64,000 nt of DNA from JASSUD01 sp031963405. GTDB lineage: Bacteria; Pseudomonadota; Gammaproteobacteria; Burkholderiales; Burkholderiaceae. The stretch is taken from positions 434,001 to 498,000 of the forward strand of contig JASSUJ010000001.1 in the NCBI GenBank assembly GCA_031963405.1, given 5' to 3'. Numbering within the stretch: the stretch's first letter is position 1; each line of letters begins with the position of its first letter. Positions 7,824 through 17,026 of the stretch are shown here, in pieces. A program made the position numbers and the translations under genes. The notes under the pieces are model-generated. The model was not told where the DNA came from. It did no database searches and saw only the letters and a program-made list of their open reading frames with translations.

Positions 7824-8732
7824 CTATGACTTTCCCTGCTTAATAATGGACAACGCTGTCCCAATCATCGTACTCACTTCGCTTAAATTCGCCGGTACAA
7901 TTAACGTATTACCCGTCTTTGCAAGGTGTCTAAAAGCATCCACATATTGTTCCGCTACTTTCATGTTAACCGCTTCCATTCCACCAGAGGATTGAATAGC
8001 CTGACCAATTTTTGCAATGGCTTGCGCGTTGGCTTCGGCTACCGCAAGAATTGCACTTGCTTGGCCTTGCGCCTGGTTAATAGCCGCCTGTTTTTCACCT
8101 TCCGATCGTTGAATCTCGGCTTCCCGCGCGCCAGTGGCAAGGTTAATTTGTTCTTGCCGCCGGCCTTCAGAGGCTGCAATTAAAGCGCGTTTTTCACGTT
8201 CAGCGGTAATTTGCGATTGCATCGCATGTAAGATTTCTTTAGGTGGCGTAAGATCCTTGATTTCGTAACGAAGCACTTTAACGCCCCAATTTCCCGCCGC
8301 TTCGTCTAAGGCTTCCACAATACTATGGTTGATGATTGCGCGCTCTTCAAAGGTTTTGTCGAGTTCCAGTTTACCAATGACGGAACGTAACGTTGTTTGC
8401 GCTAGCTGCGTGATTGCAGCCAGATAATTGCTTGAGCCATAAGAGGCTTTCATCGGGTCTGTTACTTGGAAATAGAGCACACCATCGACTTGCAATTGCG
8501 TGTTATCTCGCGTGATGCAAATTTGACTAGGCACATCCAGCGGAATTTCTTTCAAACTATGCTGATAAGCGACACGGTCGATGAAAGGAAGTACAACGTT
8601 TGCCCCTGGTGTGAGCGTCGCATGGTAACGACCTAACCTCTCCACGACCCAGGCATGTTGTTGAGGCACAATTTTTACCGTTTTTACGATAATTGTGATT
8701 GCTATGATGAAGATCATGAGCGTGATTAACAT
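7824..8732 (-). CDS. qmcA: SPFH/band-7 (stomatin-like, QmcA-type) membrane protein
   Basis: A 302-residue protein with one N-terminal hydrophobic segment (residues 1-20) and a band-7 domain (VVERLGRYHATLTPG... through ITRDNTQLQVDG). A long Ala/Glu/Gln-rich helix follows (about residues 180-245), the usual oligomerising coiled coil. Such proteins form large membrane rings that organise membrane domains and work with FtsH/HflKC-type proteolysis; precise roles remain open. It follows the NfeD gene by 27 bp on the same strand, the classical NfeD-SPFH pair. The start is supported by AAGGA eight bases upstream of the ATG. Confidence 0.92.
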   Translation of the reverse strand: MLITLMIFIIAITIIVKTVKIVPQQHAWVVERLGRYHATLTPGANVVLPFIDRVAYQHSLKEIPLDVPSQICITRDNTQLQVDGVLYFQVTDPMKASYGSSNYLAAITQLAQTTLRSVIGKLELDKTFEERAIINHSIVEALDEAAGNWGVKVLRYEIKDLTPPKEILHAMQSQITAEREKRALIAASEGRRQEQINLATGAREAEIQRSEGEKQAAINQAQGQASAILAVAEANAQAIAKIGQAIQSSGGMEAVNMKVAEQYVDAFRHLAKTGNTLIVPANLSEVSTMIGTALSIIKQGKS

Positions 8733-8759
8733 TATTTTTCCTTGTAGATCGACTAATAA

Positions 8760-9218
8760 CTAGCGTTTAGCGGCGACAATAAGAAGATTGCCGCGCATGG
8801 CTTTAATTTCATACCACTGGCCAGCGCCTGTTTCGCCTACTGCCAGCTCCACATCCCACTGCGCGCCACGATACATTGCACGCGCACGCCGCCCCTGCCA
8901 GGCATCCACTTGCACAAATGCCCCCAGATCAAGATTATTGTCTGAAATCTGTTGTTCATGCTTGCTCGACACCGCCAAACGAGAACGGCGTAAAAAATAT
9001 ACAGCACCCAGCGCAACCACTGCACCAATCATCAGTTGGTCAGAAACTGAAAAACCTAGTAAGGCCGCCGCACCTCCCGCGAGACAGCCTAGTGCAATCA
9101 TGAGGAGATAAAACGTACCCGTGAGCAACTCAACTATTACGAGTCCCCCTGCTAACAGCCACCAAAAATGCAAACCGATAGCGTTAAATACAAGCATATT
9201 TTCAGTTAATTTGAGCAT
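8760..9218 (-). CDS. NfeD-like membrane protein
   Basis: A 152-residue protein with several N-terminal membrane helices (residues 14-70) and a soluble C-terminal OB-fold of about 60 residues (starting near LGAFVQVDAWQ). This is the short NfeD1b type without the serine-protease domain. It is the first gene of a two-gene operon with the SPFH protein and probably acts as its partner. A GAGAAA ribosome binding site precedes the ATG. Confidence 0.9.
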   Translation of the reverse strand: MLKLTENMLVFNAIGLHFWWLLAGGLVIVELLTGTFYLLMIALGCLAGGAAALLGFSVSDQLMIGAVVALGAVYFLRRSRLAVSSKHEQQISDNNLDLGAFVQVDAWQGRRARAMYRGAQWDVELAVGETGAGQWYEIKAMRGNLLIVAAKR

Positions 9219-9666
9219 CGTTAATTTCTCACTTCACTACTTTTATTTATCACTCAACTTTAACTAATCACATTTGGGCTGACATCTGCTGTGCAAACTT
9301 GTACCACGCTAGATTTAGCAGTGCCTGTGCCGCTAGCATAGCGCTAAAGTCTAAGTTATGGGTTAGTACCCTAAAGCCCTTCAGAGCATTTATTCAGCAT
9401 GCAGATAGATTCACATTCTCTAATAATTTCATGCACTAGCCAGCATAAGACCGTCGTGGTCATTCGATTTGTCAAAAAACGGTGTTTGAAACTGCTACCG
9501 GGGACAGACGACGCTAAACACAGGCGCAAAAAAAACTGCAGTGGCGCGAGTTTACGGCGTGCTTCGTTCTGCTCAGTGTTAGCTTTTTAACGGACGCTGA
9601 GGCCACTCCCATTCAATTATTAACGGAAAAAAAGCAGCATTATTAAATAAAAATTTTTTAACAATA
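9219..9666. other. Intergenic region upstream of nfeD
   Basis: About 450 bases. It should contain the nfeD promoter on the minus strand and the 3' end signals of the 9667 gene. The short plus-strand frame here (9399-9590) has low-complexity content and no ribosome binding site. Nothing else recognised. Confidence 0.4.
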
Positions 9667-10377
9667 TCAATGGCTTAAAACTTTTCTTACTTGCTTAGCA
9701 GATTGAGAAGGCTGCTGTTGCGAAAGAGAATCACGATTCTTGCCAATAATAGTCAGCGTTTGATTTACGCCGTGTACACCTGCTGGCTGATGCTTCAGGT
9801 CAATTGCAGAATTCGTATCAACATTGAGAGCCACAGGATTACCTGTGTGCAAAGCACCATTTTTAATCACCATTGCAGCGTTAGCTTCTAATTTAATTTC
9901 TATAGGAATTTTTTCCTCTTTCATCATCTTCCAAACTGCATAGGCATCTTGCATGCTAGTTGACATAAATTTTTGACCATCTATCACATTAAACAATCCC
10001 TCTACAGTTTTCTCATCATACCTAGCAGGGTCTTGAGAAATATTACTAAATAAATTATTAATTAACGTTGGATAATCCCTCTCTTTATTTTCTTGGTTTT
10101 CTATATGCTTTGCAAAAACCAGATTGATTGACGTTGGCTTTAAATCTTCTTTCCATTCTTTTATTTCATTTTCTACAGCTTGATCATGGCTTTCACCCTT
10201 CAATAAACAATTTGCAGGATAATGATAGGCGCCATATTTACCTGTATCTTTATTATAACCACTAATAAATGTGCACGAATGCAGGGGTGAGGTACATACG
10301 GCGGGAGCTTCTTCACCTACGGCGTCAGTACTGTGAGCAATAACACCTTGACCCATTTCAATAAAATGTGTTGTCAT
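9667..10377 (-). CDS. Orphan protein with CheD/CNF-like Cys-His deamidase motif
   Basis: About 236 residues. I chose the ATG at 10377, which has GAGAAAG just upstream, over a GTG at 10410. Near the N-terminus the segment PLHSCTFISG...YGAYHYPA places Cys35 and His52 seventeen residues apart. This mirrors the catalytic Cys and His of CheD glutamine deamidases (GLGSC...GGLAH, same spacing) and resembles the [L]SGC-T motif of CNF1/BLF1 toxins. The following strand (SINLVFAKHI) fits that fold. The middle (residues 75-150) is helical and charged. The gene is AT-rich and isolated; no chemotaxis genes are present, so a host- or competitor-directed deamidase is an attractive but unproven idea. A plain hypothetical protein is the alternative. 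Confidence 0.55.
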   Translation of the reverse strand: MTTHFIEMGQGVIAHSTDAVGEEAPAVCTSPLHSCTFISGYNKDTGKYGAYHYPANCLLKGESHDQAVENEIKEWKEDLKPTSINLVFAKHIENQENKERDYPTLINNLFSNISQDPARYDEKTVEGLFNVIDGQKFMSTSMQDAYAVWKMMKEEKIPIEIKLEANAAMVIKNGALHTGNPVALNVDTNSAIDLKHQPAGVHGVNQTLTIIGKNRDSLSQQQPSQSAKQVRKVLSH

Positions 10378-10816
10378 TTCTTTCTCTATAGCGATAATCA
10401 GGAGGCACACATAAAAAATATATGTAGATTATTTTTTATTAAAAATAAAACCTCACTCTCTCAATTAAAATATTTATTCTATCAACCAGGAATTAATATA
10501 ATAATTGGATTTATCTCTATCTGGAAAAAGCTTTATCTAATTTAAAAAAAGAGTTTATATATATTACTGAACAACTATTACATGAAATTCATTCGTCCTA
10601 CAGAATAATTATTAAATAATAGGAAAGTGTAAATCGTCCATATAAATTTTTTTGTTTTTCTAATAGCAGTCGATAATGAGAATTTAACTAAGGCGAGCAA
10701 AGCGCTAAATTCTATCTAGCTCTTTGCTCGCCCAATTTTCTAAAAACATTACCGCCAGCCTGGTACATACCTCGACAACAACACTTCCCCACGCCAGCAG
10801 ATGCTAAACGCAGACG
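10378..10816. other. AT-rich intergenic region
   Basis: Very AT-rich between 10410 and 10650, probably the promoter region of the deamidase-like gene on the minus strand. No gene supported. Confidence 0.4.
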
Positions 10817-10844
10817 TAAAAAAACCCGCAGTGATGCGGGTTTC
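10817..10844 (-). terminator. Rho-independent terminator of guaA
   Basis: On the minus strand the stem AACCCGCA-tcac-TGCGGGTT is followed by a run of T. It lies about 45 bp after the guaA stop. Confidence 0.9.
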
Positions 10845-10889
10845 AGCGTCTTTTTTGCTTTCTGCTGCTAGTTGTTGCCAGACCTCAAA

Positions 10890-12482
10890 TCATTCCCACT
10901 CAATCGTCGCAGGCGGTTTGCCTGAGATATCGTAGACCACGCGGTTAATGCCACGCACTTCGTTAATGATGCGATTTGACACATGGGCCAATAGAGTATG
11001 CGGTAAATGCGCCCAAGTGGCAGTCATAAAATCTTGCGTTTGCACAGCGCGTAAGGCAACCACATATTCATAGGTGCGCCCGTCACCCATCACACCTACG
11101 CTTTTAACTGGTAGGAATACGGCAAAGGCTTGGCTTGTGAGTTCGTACCAAGATTTTCCCGAGACAGGATCGATCGTGTCATACAGCGCTTCAATGAAGA
11201 TAGCGTCAGCACGCTGTAATAAGCCAATGTATTCGCGTTTAACTTCGCCAAGAATGCGCACGCCCAAACCGGGGCCTGGGAAGGGATGGCGATATACCAT
11301 GGTTTCGGGCAATCCAAGCGCTACCCCAAGTTCCCGCACTTCATCTTTGAAGAGTTCTCGTAAAGGCTCAAGCAGCTTCAAATTTAAAGTTTTGGGCAGC
11401 CCGCCGACATTGTGGTGGCTTTTAATCACTGCTGCGCCTTGGTTATTTCCACCCGCAGATTCAATGACATCCGGATAGATGGTGCCTTGGGCTAACCATT
11501 TGACTCCATTGGCGCCATGCGCCAATTTCTTCGCTTCACTTTGGAAAACTTCAACAAACTCAGCACCAATAATTTTGCGTTTTTCTTCTGGATCAGTAAC
11601 ACCTGCTAACCTTGTTAAGAAGGTTTCGCTAGCATCGACATGAATCACATTGACGCCTAAGTAGTTAGCAAAGGTATTCATCACTTGCTTGGCTTCATCT
11701 AGCCGCAACAAACCGTGGTCGACAAAAACACAGGTGAGTTGCGAGCCAATAGCACGATGCAGGAGAGCCGCGGCCACCGATGAATCAACGCCACCAGAGA
11801 GGCCGAGAATCACTCCTTCAGTACCCACTTGCTGGCGGATTTGCGCGATCACTTCCTCGACGTAGTCGCCCATTACCCAATCTGGTTTCGCTTTACATAA
11901 ATCCAATACAAATCGGGATAAAAGTAACGCGCCTTGCGCGGTATGAGTCACTTCGGGATGGAACTGAACGCCGTAAAAACGCCGTTCATCATCTGCCATC
12001 GCGGCGATCGGGCAGGATTCGTTGGTCGCCAGCAGTGTAAAGCCAGCAGGCATTTGCGTGACTTTATCGCCATGGCTCATCCAAACTTTTAGCATGCCAT
12101 GTGTATCTAAACGGAAGTCTTCTATGCCAGCAAGCAGCTGTGATTGTCCTTGCACGCGTACTTCTGCGTAGCCAAACTCACCCGTTTGGCCTGTTTCAAC
12201 TTGGCCGCCTAACTGCTTTGCCATCGTCTGCATACCGTAGCAGATGCCAAGTACTGGCACGCCTAGCGTGAAAACCGCTTCCGGCGCGCGCGGGGTGCAT
12301 TCCGCCGTCACCGAATTAGGTCCACCCGACAAGATAATGCCTTTCGGCGCAAATTCACGCACAAAGGCATCATCGACATTCCACGGGTGGATTTCGCAAT
12401 AGACATGCAGCGCCCGAATTCGGCGTGCGATTAGTTGAGTGACTTGAGAGCCAAAATCGAGGATGAGAATCTTGTCATGCAT
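10890..12482 (-). CDS. guaA: GMP synthase (glutamine-hydrolysing)
   Basis: A 530-residue protein of normal length. The N-terminal class I glutamine amidotransferase domain has nucleophile Cys81 in GICYGMQ and the QFHPEVTH His-Glu pair. The ATP-pyrophosphatase domain has the P-loop LSGGVDSS, and the C-terminal dimerisation domain ends PPATIEWE. It converts XMP to GMP in the cytosol, the last step of de novo GMP synthesis. guaB lies ~300 bp upstream on the same strand; a strong hairpin between them suggests that guaA also has its own promoter. Confidence 0.98.
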   Translation of the reverse strand: MHDKILILDFGSQVTQLIARRIRALHVYCEIHPWNVDDAFVREFAPKGIILSGGPNSVTAECTPRAPEAVFTLGVPVLGICYGMQTMAKQLGGQVETGQTGEFGYAEVRVQGQSQLLAGIEDFRLDTHGMLKVWMSHGDKVTQMPAGFTLLATNESCPIAAMADDERRFYGVQFHPEVTHTAQGALLLSRFVLDLCKAKPDWVMGDYVEEVIAQIRQQVGTEGVILGLSGGVDSSVAAALLHRAIGSQLTCVFVDHGLLRLDEAKQVMNTFANYLGVNVIHVDASETFLTRLAGVTDPEEKRKIIGAEFVEVFQSEAKKLAHGANGVKWLAQGTIYPDVIESAGGNNQGAAVIKSHHNVGGLPKTLNLKLLEPLRELFKDEVRELGVALGLPETMVYRHPFPGPGLGVRILGEVKREYIGLLQRADAIFIEALYDTIDPVSGKSWYELTSQAFAVFLPVKSVGVMGDGRTYEYVVALRAVQTQDFMTATWAHLPHTLLAHVSNRIINEVRGINRVVYDISGKPPATIEWE

Positions 12483-12550
12483 GAGCGTAGCCGGAAAATC
12501 AGAAGGATGATAGGCACCTTGAGAAAAGCACCTTGAGGAAAACTCTTTTA

Positions 12551-12584
12551 AAAAAGCTTAAGCAGGCTTTTAAAGCCTGCTTAA
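12551..12584 (-). terminator. Hairpin between guaB and guaA, likely terminator
   Basis: A perfect 27-nt palindrome (TTAAGCAGGCTTT, one unpaired T, and its complement) at 12558-12584. On the minus strand it is followed by GCTTTTTT. It lies about 195 bp downstream of the guaB stop. Confidence 0.75.
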
Positions 12585-12779
12585 AATATTTGTAAGTACT
12601 TGCAGCATCTTTTCTAAATCTTCAAACAACATCCAAGGCAGCGGCCTTTTTTAAGATTACGGGTGCGCAAAAATCTTAGTGCTTACTATACACACCAACT
12701 TCCGCGCTCCCGTTAGCCTCAAGAAAAGCGCTTTTAGAAAATTTTGGGCAAGACTCTAAAACAAAGAGGCTTAGTTTTT

Positions 12780-14240
12780 TCAATCAACTTGATAATTAGG
12801 TGCCTCTTTCATGATCTGCACATCATGAACATGCGACTCACGCATGCCAGATGCAGTGATCTCAACGAAACAACTCTTATCATGCAGCTCTGGAATAGTT
12901 TGGCAGCCGCAATAGCCCATGCTCGCGCGCACGCCACCAGTCAGTTGAAAAACAATTCCGTTGACACTGCCTTTGTAGGGCACTCGCCCTTCAATACCTT
13001 CCGGTACTAGCTTATCTACATTGGCCGAGCTATCTTGAAAGTAGCGATCCGCTGCGCCTTCTTTCATCGCCCCCACGGAACCCATGCCGCGATACGATTT
13101 GTAAGAGCGCCCTTGGTATAGAAAAACTTCACCAGGCGCTTCTTCGGTACCAGAAAACATACCGCCCATCATCACGCTTTGGGCGCCCGCTGCGAGAGCT
13201 TTAGAAATATCGCCTGAATAACGTATCCCACCATCAGAAATCACTGGCACGTCTGAGCCAGCCAAGGCTTTGTATACATTGGCAATCGCAGACATTTGTG
13301 GCATGCCTACCCCCGCAATAATCCGGGTAGTACAGATTGAGCCTGGTCCAATTCCCACTTTAACGCCGTCTGCGCCGTGTTCAACAAGCGCTAGCGCTGC
13401 TTCGCCGGTGGCAATATTGCCACCCACTACATCAATTTGAGGGAAATTTTGTTTAATCCAGCGCACTCTTTCAAGCACGCTTTGGCTATGGCCGTGCGCA
13501 GTGTCAACCACAATGACATCAACACCTGCTTGCACAAGCAGCTCAACCCGCTCTTCATTGTCTGCACCAACACCAACCGCCGCGCCTACGCGCAACTGGC
13601 CATGCTCATCTTTGCAAGCCAGCGGATGTTCGGTGGCTTTTAAAATATCTTTAACCGTAATTAAGCCGCGCAATTCAGACGCTTGATTAACCACCAACAC
13701 ACGCTCTAACCGATGTTCGTGCATCAAGGCTTTAGCTTCTGCGAGAGGCGTGCCTTCCTGCACCGTAATGAGACGCTCGCGCGGTGTCATGATAGTGGTG
13801 ATGGAAGCATTTAAGCGAGTCTCGAAGCGCAAATCGCGATTCGTCAAAATACCGACTAGGCGCGTGCCTTCAACTACTGGAAAGCCTGAAATACCATATT
13901 GCTCGGCGAGCGTTAACGCCTCTTGCACCGTGGCAGTTGGCGATAAAGTAATCGGGTCGCTCACTACACCAGCTTCGAAGCGCTTTACTTTCTTAACTTC
14001 GCGCGCTTGCTGAGCAGCCGATAAATTTTTGTGAATAATACCGATACCCCCTAGCTGCGCCATCGCAATAGCCAACCGGGCTTCAGTGACCGTATCCATG
14101 GCCGCTGAAACCAGCGGTATATTCAAGGAAATACGGCGGGTAAATTGAGTTTTAAGAGAAGTATCACGTGGAACCACTTTTGAGAAAGCGGGTACCAGTA
14201 GTACATCATCGAATGTAAGGGCTTTTTGAATCAGACGCAT
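12780..14240 (-). CDS. guaB: IMP dehydrogenase
   Basis: A 486-residue protein with the IMPDH barrel interrupted by a tandem CBS module (about residues 95-205). The catalytic loop GPGSICTTRI holds the active-site Cys, and the flap region contains YRGMGSVGAM. It oxidises IMP to XMP with NAD+, feeding guaA. AGGAT precedes the ATG. Gene order rnfH-guaB-guaA on one strand matches that of Burkholderiales. Confidence 0.98.
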   Translation of the reverse strand: MRLIQKALTFDDVLLVPAFSKVVPRDTSLKTQFTRRISLNIPLVSAAMDTVTEARLAIAMAQLGGIGIIHKNLSAAQQAREVKKVKRFEAGVVSDPITLSPTATVQEALTLAEQYGISGFPVVEGTRLVGILTNRDLRFETRLNASITTIMTPRERLITVQEGTPLAEAKALMHEHRLERVLVVNQASELRGLITVKDILKATEHPLACKDEHGQLRVGAAVGVGADNEERVELLVQAGVDVIVVDTAHGHSQSVLERVRWIKQNFPQIDVVGGNIATGEAALALVEHGADGVKVGIGPGSICTTRIIAGVGMPQMSAIANVYKALAGSDVPVISDGGIRYSGDISKALAAGAQSVMMGGMFSGTEEAPGEVFLYQGRSYKSYRGMGSVGAMKEGAADRYFQDSSANVDKLVPEGIEGRVPYKGSVNGIVFQLTGGVRASMGYCGCQTIPELHDKSCFVEITASGMRESHVHDVQIMKEAPNYQVD

Positions 14241-14333
14241 AACCTATCCTGTAGGCACAAAGAAAGATTATACGTGATAGCTTAAGTACTTGATGAGTAT
14301 CCTCATCAAAATGAAAGTTTAGTCTCAAATAAT

Positions 14334-14678
14334 TTATGTATAAGTGCGCTTGGCCAACCATTTTCGCCCTTCCTGCGAACCCGCGGCACGGGCTTTAGCG
14401 ACTCGCTGCTGCCGCGCCATCTTTGGCTCGACTTGTAAAGGACGATAAATTTCTACTCTGTCATCCATCATCAATATCGCATCAAGAGATTTGAACTTGC
14501 CAAATACCCCCACTTTCTGTTTAGTTAAATCAATCTGCGGATGTAGCTTAAGCACGCCTGATGCGTCAATCGCCTGCTGCACCGTAGCGCCAGCTGGCAG
14601 CGTCACTTGCAAAAAAGTTTGGTGCTCGGCTAAGGCATAGCAGACTTCAACTTCGATGAGAGACGGTTTTTTTTGCAT
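14334..14678 (-). CDS. rnfH: RnfH family protein
   Basis: A 114-residue ubiquitin-fold protein of the RnfH/UPF0125 family: IEVEVCYALAEHQ start, LPAGATVQQAI, VGVFGKFKSLDAILMMDDRVEIYRPL core, then a basic C-terminal tail. The function is unknown; in beta- and gamma-proteobacteria it is usually beside ratA and smpB. Here it lies just upstream of guaB, about 90 bp away, as in Burkholderia, but ratA/smpB do not follow. Confidence 0.9.
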   Translation of the reverse strand: MQKKPSLIEVEVCYALAEHQTFLQVTLPAGATVQQAIDASGVLKLHPQIDLTKQKVGVFGKFKSLDAILMMDDRVEIYRPLQVEPKMARQQRVAKARAAGSQEGRKWLAKRTYT

Positions 14679-14843
14679 AGTATTTTTTAGCTATTGCTCT
14701 CGGTTTATAAACAATTTAAGCCTTACGCTCTGCGGGTGAAGCTCTACTTTATTTCATTTAAAAAAATTATTATCCGCATTTCAATACATACGTTTTATCA
14801 AATTTGCTCAACCTGTCAGAAGTTTTACATTGAGCCAAACTTT

Positions 14844-15056
14844 TTAGCATAGAGAGCCGCGCAGAAAAATAAGAAAAGAGCAAGAAAAGAAGTATGCGAT
14901 AGCGAAATAATTGATGGTTTTTTTAAGATATTCTTTGAGTTTATTCAACATTTCACCCAGTGAATTACCTCCAAAATTGTATAGCGATTCAGTTTTTTTT
15001 AATGTAGCTCGGCTTGAGAAAGCCTGAACTAAGTCATTAAGCTGCGAAATTTTCAA
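14844..15056 (-). CDS. Possible small membrane protein after the DUF1640 gene
   Basis: A TTG-initiated 70-codon frame whose start overlaps the stop of the DUF1640 gene (TTGA). It has a charged N-terminal half and one hydrophobic segment at about residues 47-65. The stop-start overlap suggests translational coupling, but there is no ATG and no recognised family, so it may be a chance frame or a fragment of a duplicated coiled-coil gene. Confidence 0.25.
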   Translation of the reverse strand: MKISQLNDLVQAFSSRATLKKTESLYNFGGNSLGEMLNKLKEYLKKTINYFAIAYFFSCSFLIFLRGSLC

Positions 15057-15433
15057 AGCAAATGGAATAGCTTAAAGATAAAAGGCATAGCCATAACAGC
15101 TGCCAAAACCATGCTACCCAGACGAGCCGTTATTTGCGATAGCAACTTATCTAACTTAGCGTCCACGGTCACGAATCTAGCATCTATGGTAGAAAACCTG
15201 GCGTCTACAGTAGCGAATTTAACATCCATATCTTTACGCAAATCAGTTATCTCAGCTCGCAAATTCGCTTCCAAGGTTTGCATATTATCTTTAGTAGCCA
15301 ACTCCCTGGTGTTTGCCTCAAAGACTTTAGACAAAGCATGCGCTTGCGCTTCGGCATGCTCACGAGGCACCCCTGCCACTTCTAGCCCTTTGGCAAACTC
15401 CAAGGAATTAAATGTAAATACAGATAGGCTCAT
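15053..15433 (-). CDS. DUF1640-type coiled-coil protein with C-terminal membrane anchor
   Basis: A 126-residue protein of the DUF1640 build. A short N-terminal domain (FNSLEFAKGLEVAGVPREHAEAQA) is followed by an ATKDNMQTLEANLRAEI coiled coil, three tandem heptads of the type (S/T)(V/I)DA(R/K)F, and a C-terminal hydrophobic anchor (residues ~108-125). The heptads are also repeated in DNA as 21-nt units around 15165-15235. Function unknown; related genes are often multicopy and sometimes near mobile elements. A good AGGAGA ribosome binding site precedes the ATG. Confidence 0.7.
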   Translation of the reverse strand: MSLSVFTFNSLEFAKGLEVAGVPREHAEAQAHALSKVFEANTRELATKDNMQTLEANLRAEITDLRKDMDVKFATVDARFSTIDARFVTVDAKLDKLLSQITARLGSMVLAAVMAMPFIFKLFHLL

Positions 15434-15695
15434 CTCTCATCTCCTTGATGCGAATATTAACATCCGTACAAGCACTGCAGCATTAGCCAGAAGGTGAATG
15501 CGCTTGCAAAGAGAAAAATGGTATTAATTAAAATGTGATGGTTAAGGAGGCTCTTCATAAGCGATGAGCAAGAGGGCCTTACACCACCCTCTGGCTAGAC
15601 AAACCCTCTATAAAAATAGCTTGGCCCATCATTACCAAACTTATATAAACTCCCTTAGCGCGGTGCTCCAAGTAAAATGCTTTTATTTCCATCAA

Positions 15696-15796
15696 TAGAC
15701 CTCTTTCGAAATTTCGTAGCAAGGAATGCCGACGAAGACAATACAAGGGTACGGCGAGGAGGCATGACGCCGCTACGGGGGTTCGAAAGAGGTCTA
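15696..15796. repeat. ~100-bp palindromic repeat, copy 1 (TAGACC-type ends)
   Basis: A 101-bp element with perfect 15-bp terminal inverted repeats (TAGACCTCTTTCGAA) and an inner arm CGTAGC/GCTACG. Its core AAGGAATGCCGACG...GGCGAGGAGGCATGACGCC is shared with copies at 20404, 51834 and, more distantly, 23568 and 47316. It ends 7 bp before the ygfZ start. Confidence 0.9.
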
Positions 15797-15803
15797 ATGA
15801 TTT

Positions 15804-16835
15804 ATGCCCACTTCTTCCTTTTCTGCTCAAAATATGCCTAATGCAAATCCATTCGAGGCGCTACGCAGTGGTGGCGCTTTTACACTGCTTGATCAATTTG
15901 GTGTCATCGAAGCCAGTGGCGCTGATGCAGCGACTTTTTTACACAATCAGCTGACTAATGAGGTGCAGAATCTAGCACCCACTAAAGCCCAGTTAGCAGG
16001 CTTGTGCTCAGTGAAAGGACGATTGTTAGCCTCGTTTCTTCTGTGGCGCTCAGCCGAAACAATCCAGCTCATGTTGCCTGCTGCTTTGCAAGCCGCCGTG
16101 CAAAAACGCCTCTCAATGTTTATTTTGCGCAGCAAGGTTAAATTAGATGATGCAAGCCCACGGCTTGCGCTAATAGGGCTAATGGGCTGCGTCGAAAACA
16201 CGCTTGCCCACCTCTTCCCTACTCTGCCGCAAGCTGCGTATGAGAAAGTGGAAAGTCCAGCTGGCGCACTGATTCGGTTAACGGATTTACCTAGCACCTT
16301 GGCTGATGCTGGGCATGCAGCATCAGGGCTAGCACGCTATCTATGGATTACATCGCGCGAAGCTAGCCTCGCGCGCACTGAATTACTCGCCACTGATTTG
16401 ACCCAAGTGCCCTCTACTATTTGGGACTGGTGTGACATTCAAGCAGGCATACCACGCATTACTGAGCCGATGCAGGAGCAGTTTGTACCGCAAATGGTTA
16501 ACTTTGAATTAATTGGTGGGATAAATTTCCGCAAAGGCTGCTACCCAGGCCAAGAAGTGGTTGCTCGCCTGCAGTACCGCGGCGTAGTCAGGCGACGTAC
16601 GCTACTTGCACATACCGAATCGGCACAGCCTGGCTTAGATGTATTTCATTCAGAGGAGCCAAGCCAAGCCTGCGGCATAGTGATTAATGTAGCGCCGGCG
16701 CCAAACGGTGGCGTAGATTGTTTGGTGCAATTACAGCTGAGCGTGCTCAAGCAAGGCACGCTGCATGTCGGCACGGCTAACGGGCATATACTTGAGTTAC
16801 TGCCACTGCCATATGCTTTACCAGAAATGGAATGA
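15804..16835 (+). CDS. ygfZ: Folate-binding Fe-S maintenance protein YgfZ
   Basis: A 343-residue GcvT-like protein with the family signature KGCYPGQEVVARLQYRG (about residues 238-254). The family binds tetrahydrofolate and supports maintenance of certain Fe-S enzymes. The start at 15804 is immediately after a palindromic repeat, which must form its 5' leader or promoter region; a second ATG ten codons on is possible. It stands alone on the plus strand. Confidence 0.93.
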   Translation: MPTSSFSAQNMPNANPFEALRSGGAFTLLDQFGVIEASGADAATFLHNQLTNEVQNLAPTKAQLAGLCSVKGRLLASFLLWRSAETIQLMLPAALQAAVQKRLSMFILRSKVKLDDASPRLALIGLMGCVENTLAHLFPTLPQAAYEKVESPAGALIRLTDLPSTLADAGHAASGLARYLWITSREASLARTELLATDLTQVPSTIWDWCDIQAGIPRITEPMQEQFVPQMVNFELIGGINFRKGCYPGQEVVARLQYRGVVRRRTLLAHTESAQPGLDVFHSEEPSQACGIVINVAPAPNGGVDCLVQLQLSVLKQGTLHVGTANGHILELLPLPYALPEME

Positions 16836-17026
16836 AATTTTTCTTTATAAAGAGCTAGAAAAACCCCATTCGAAGAAAGCTAGGGAAACGCTCAGTAAAC
16901 CGAAAGCGCGAATGGGTGCATATCATGATGCAAGCTCATGTGAGGGAATAAGGCTGCTTACTTTTCTCTTCTGCAGCACAGCCTCTCTAGATAAATTTTC
17001 ACAACGGATTTGACGAGGTAATTGGT

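Noticed and set aside
8788..9111. Plus-strand 107-codon frame antisense to nfeD
   Set aside because: Shadow of the NfeD coding sequence; composition and lack of ribosome binding site.
15579..15830. Minus-strand 83-codon frame upstream of ygfZ
   Set aside because: Half of it is the translated palindromic repeat; the rest has no ribosome binding site or known relative.
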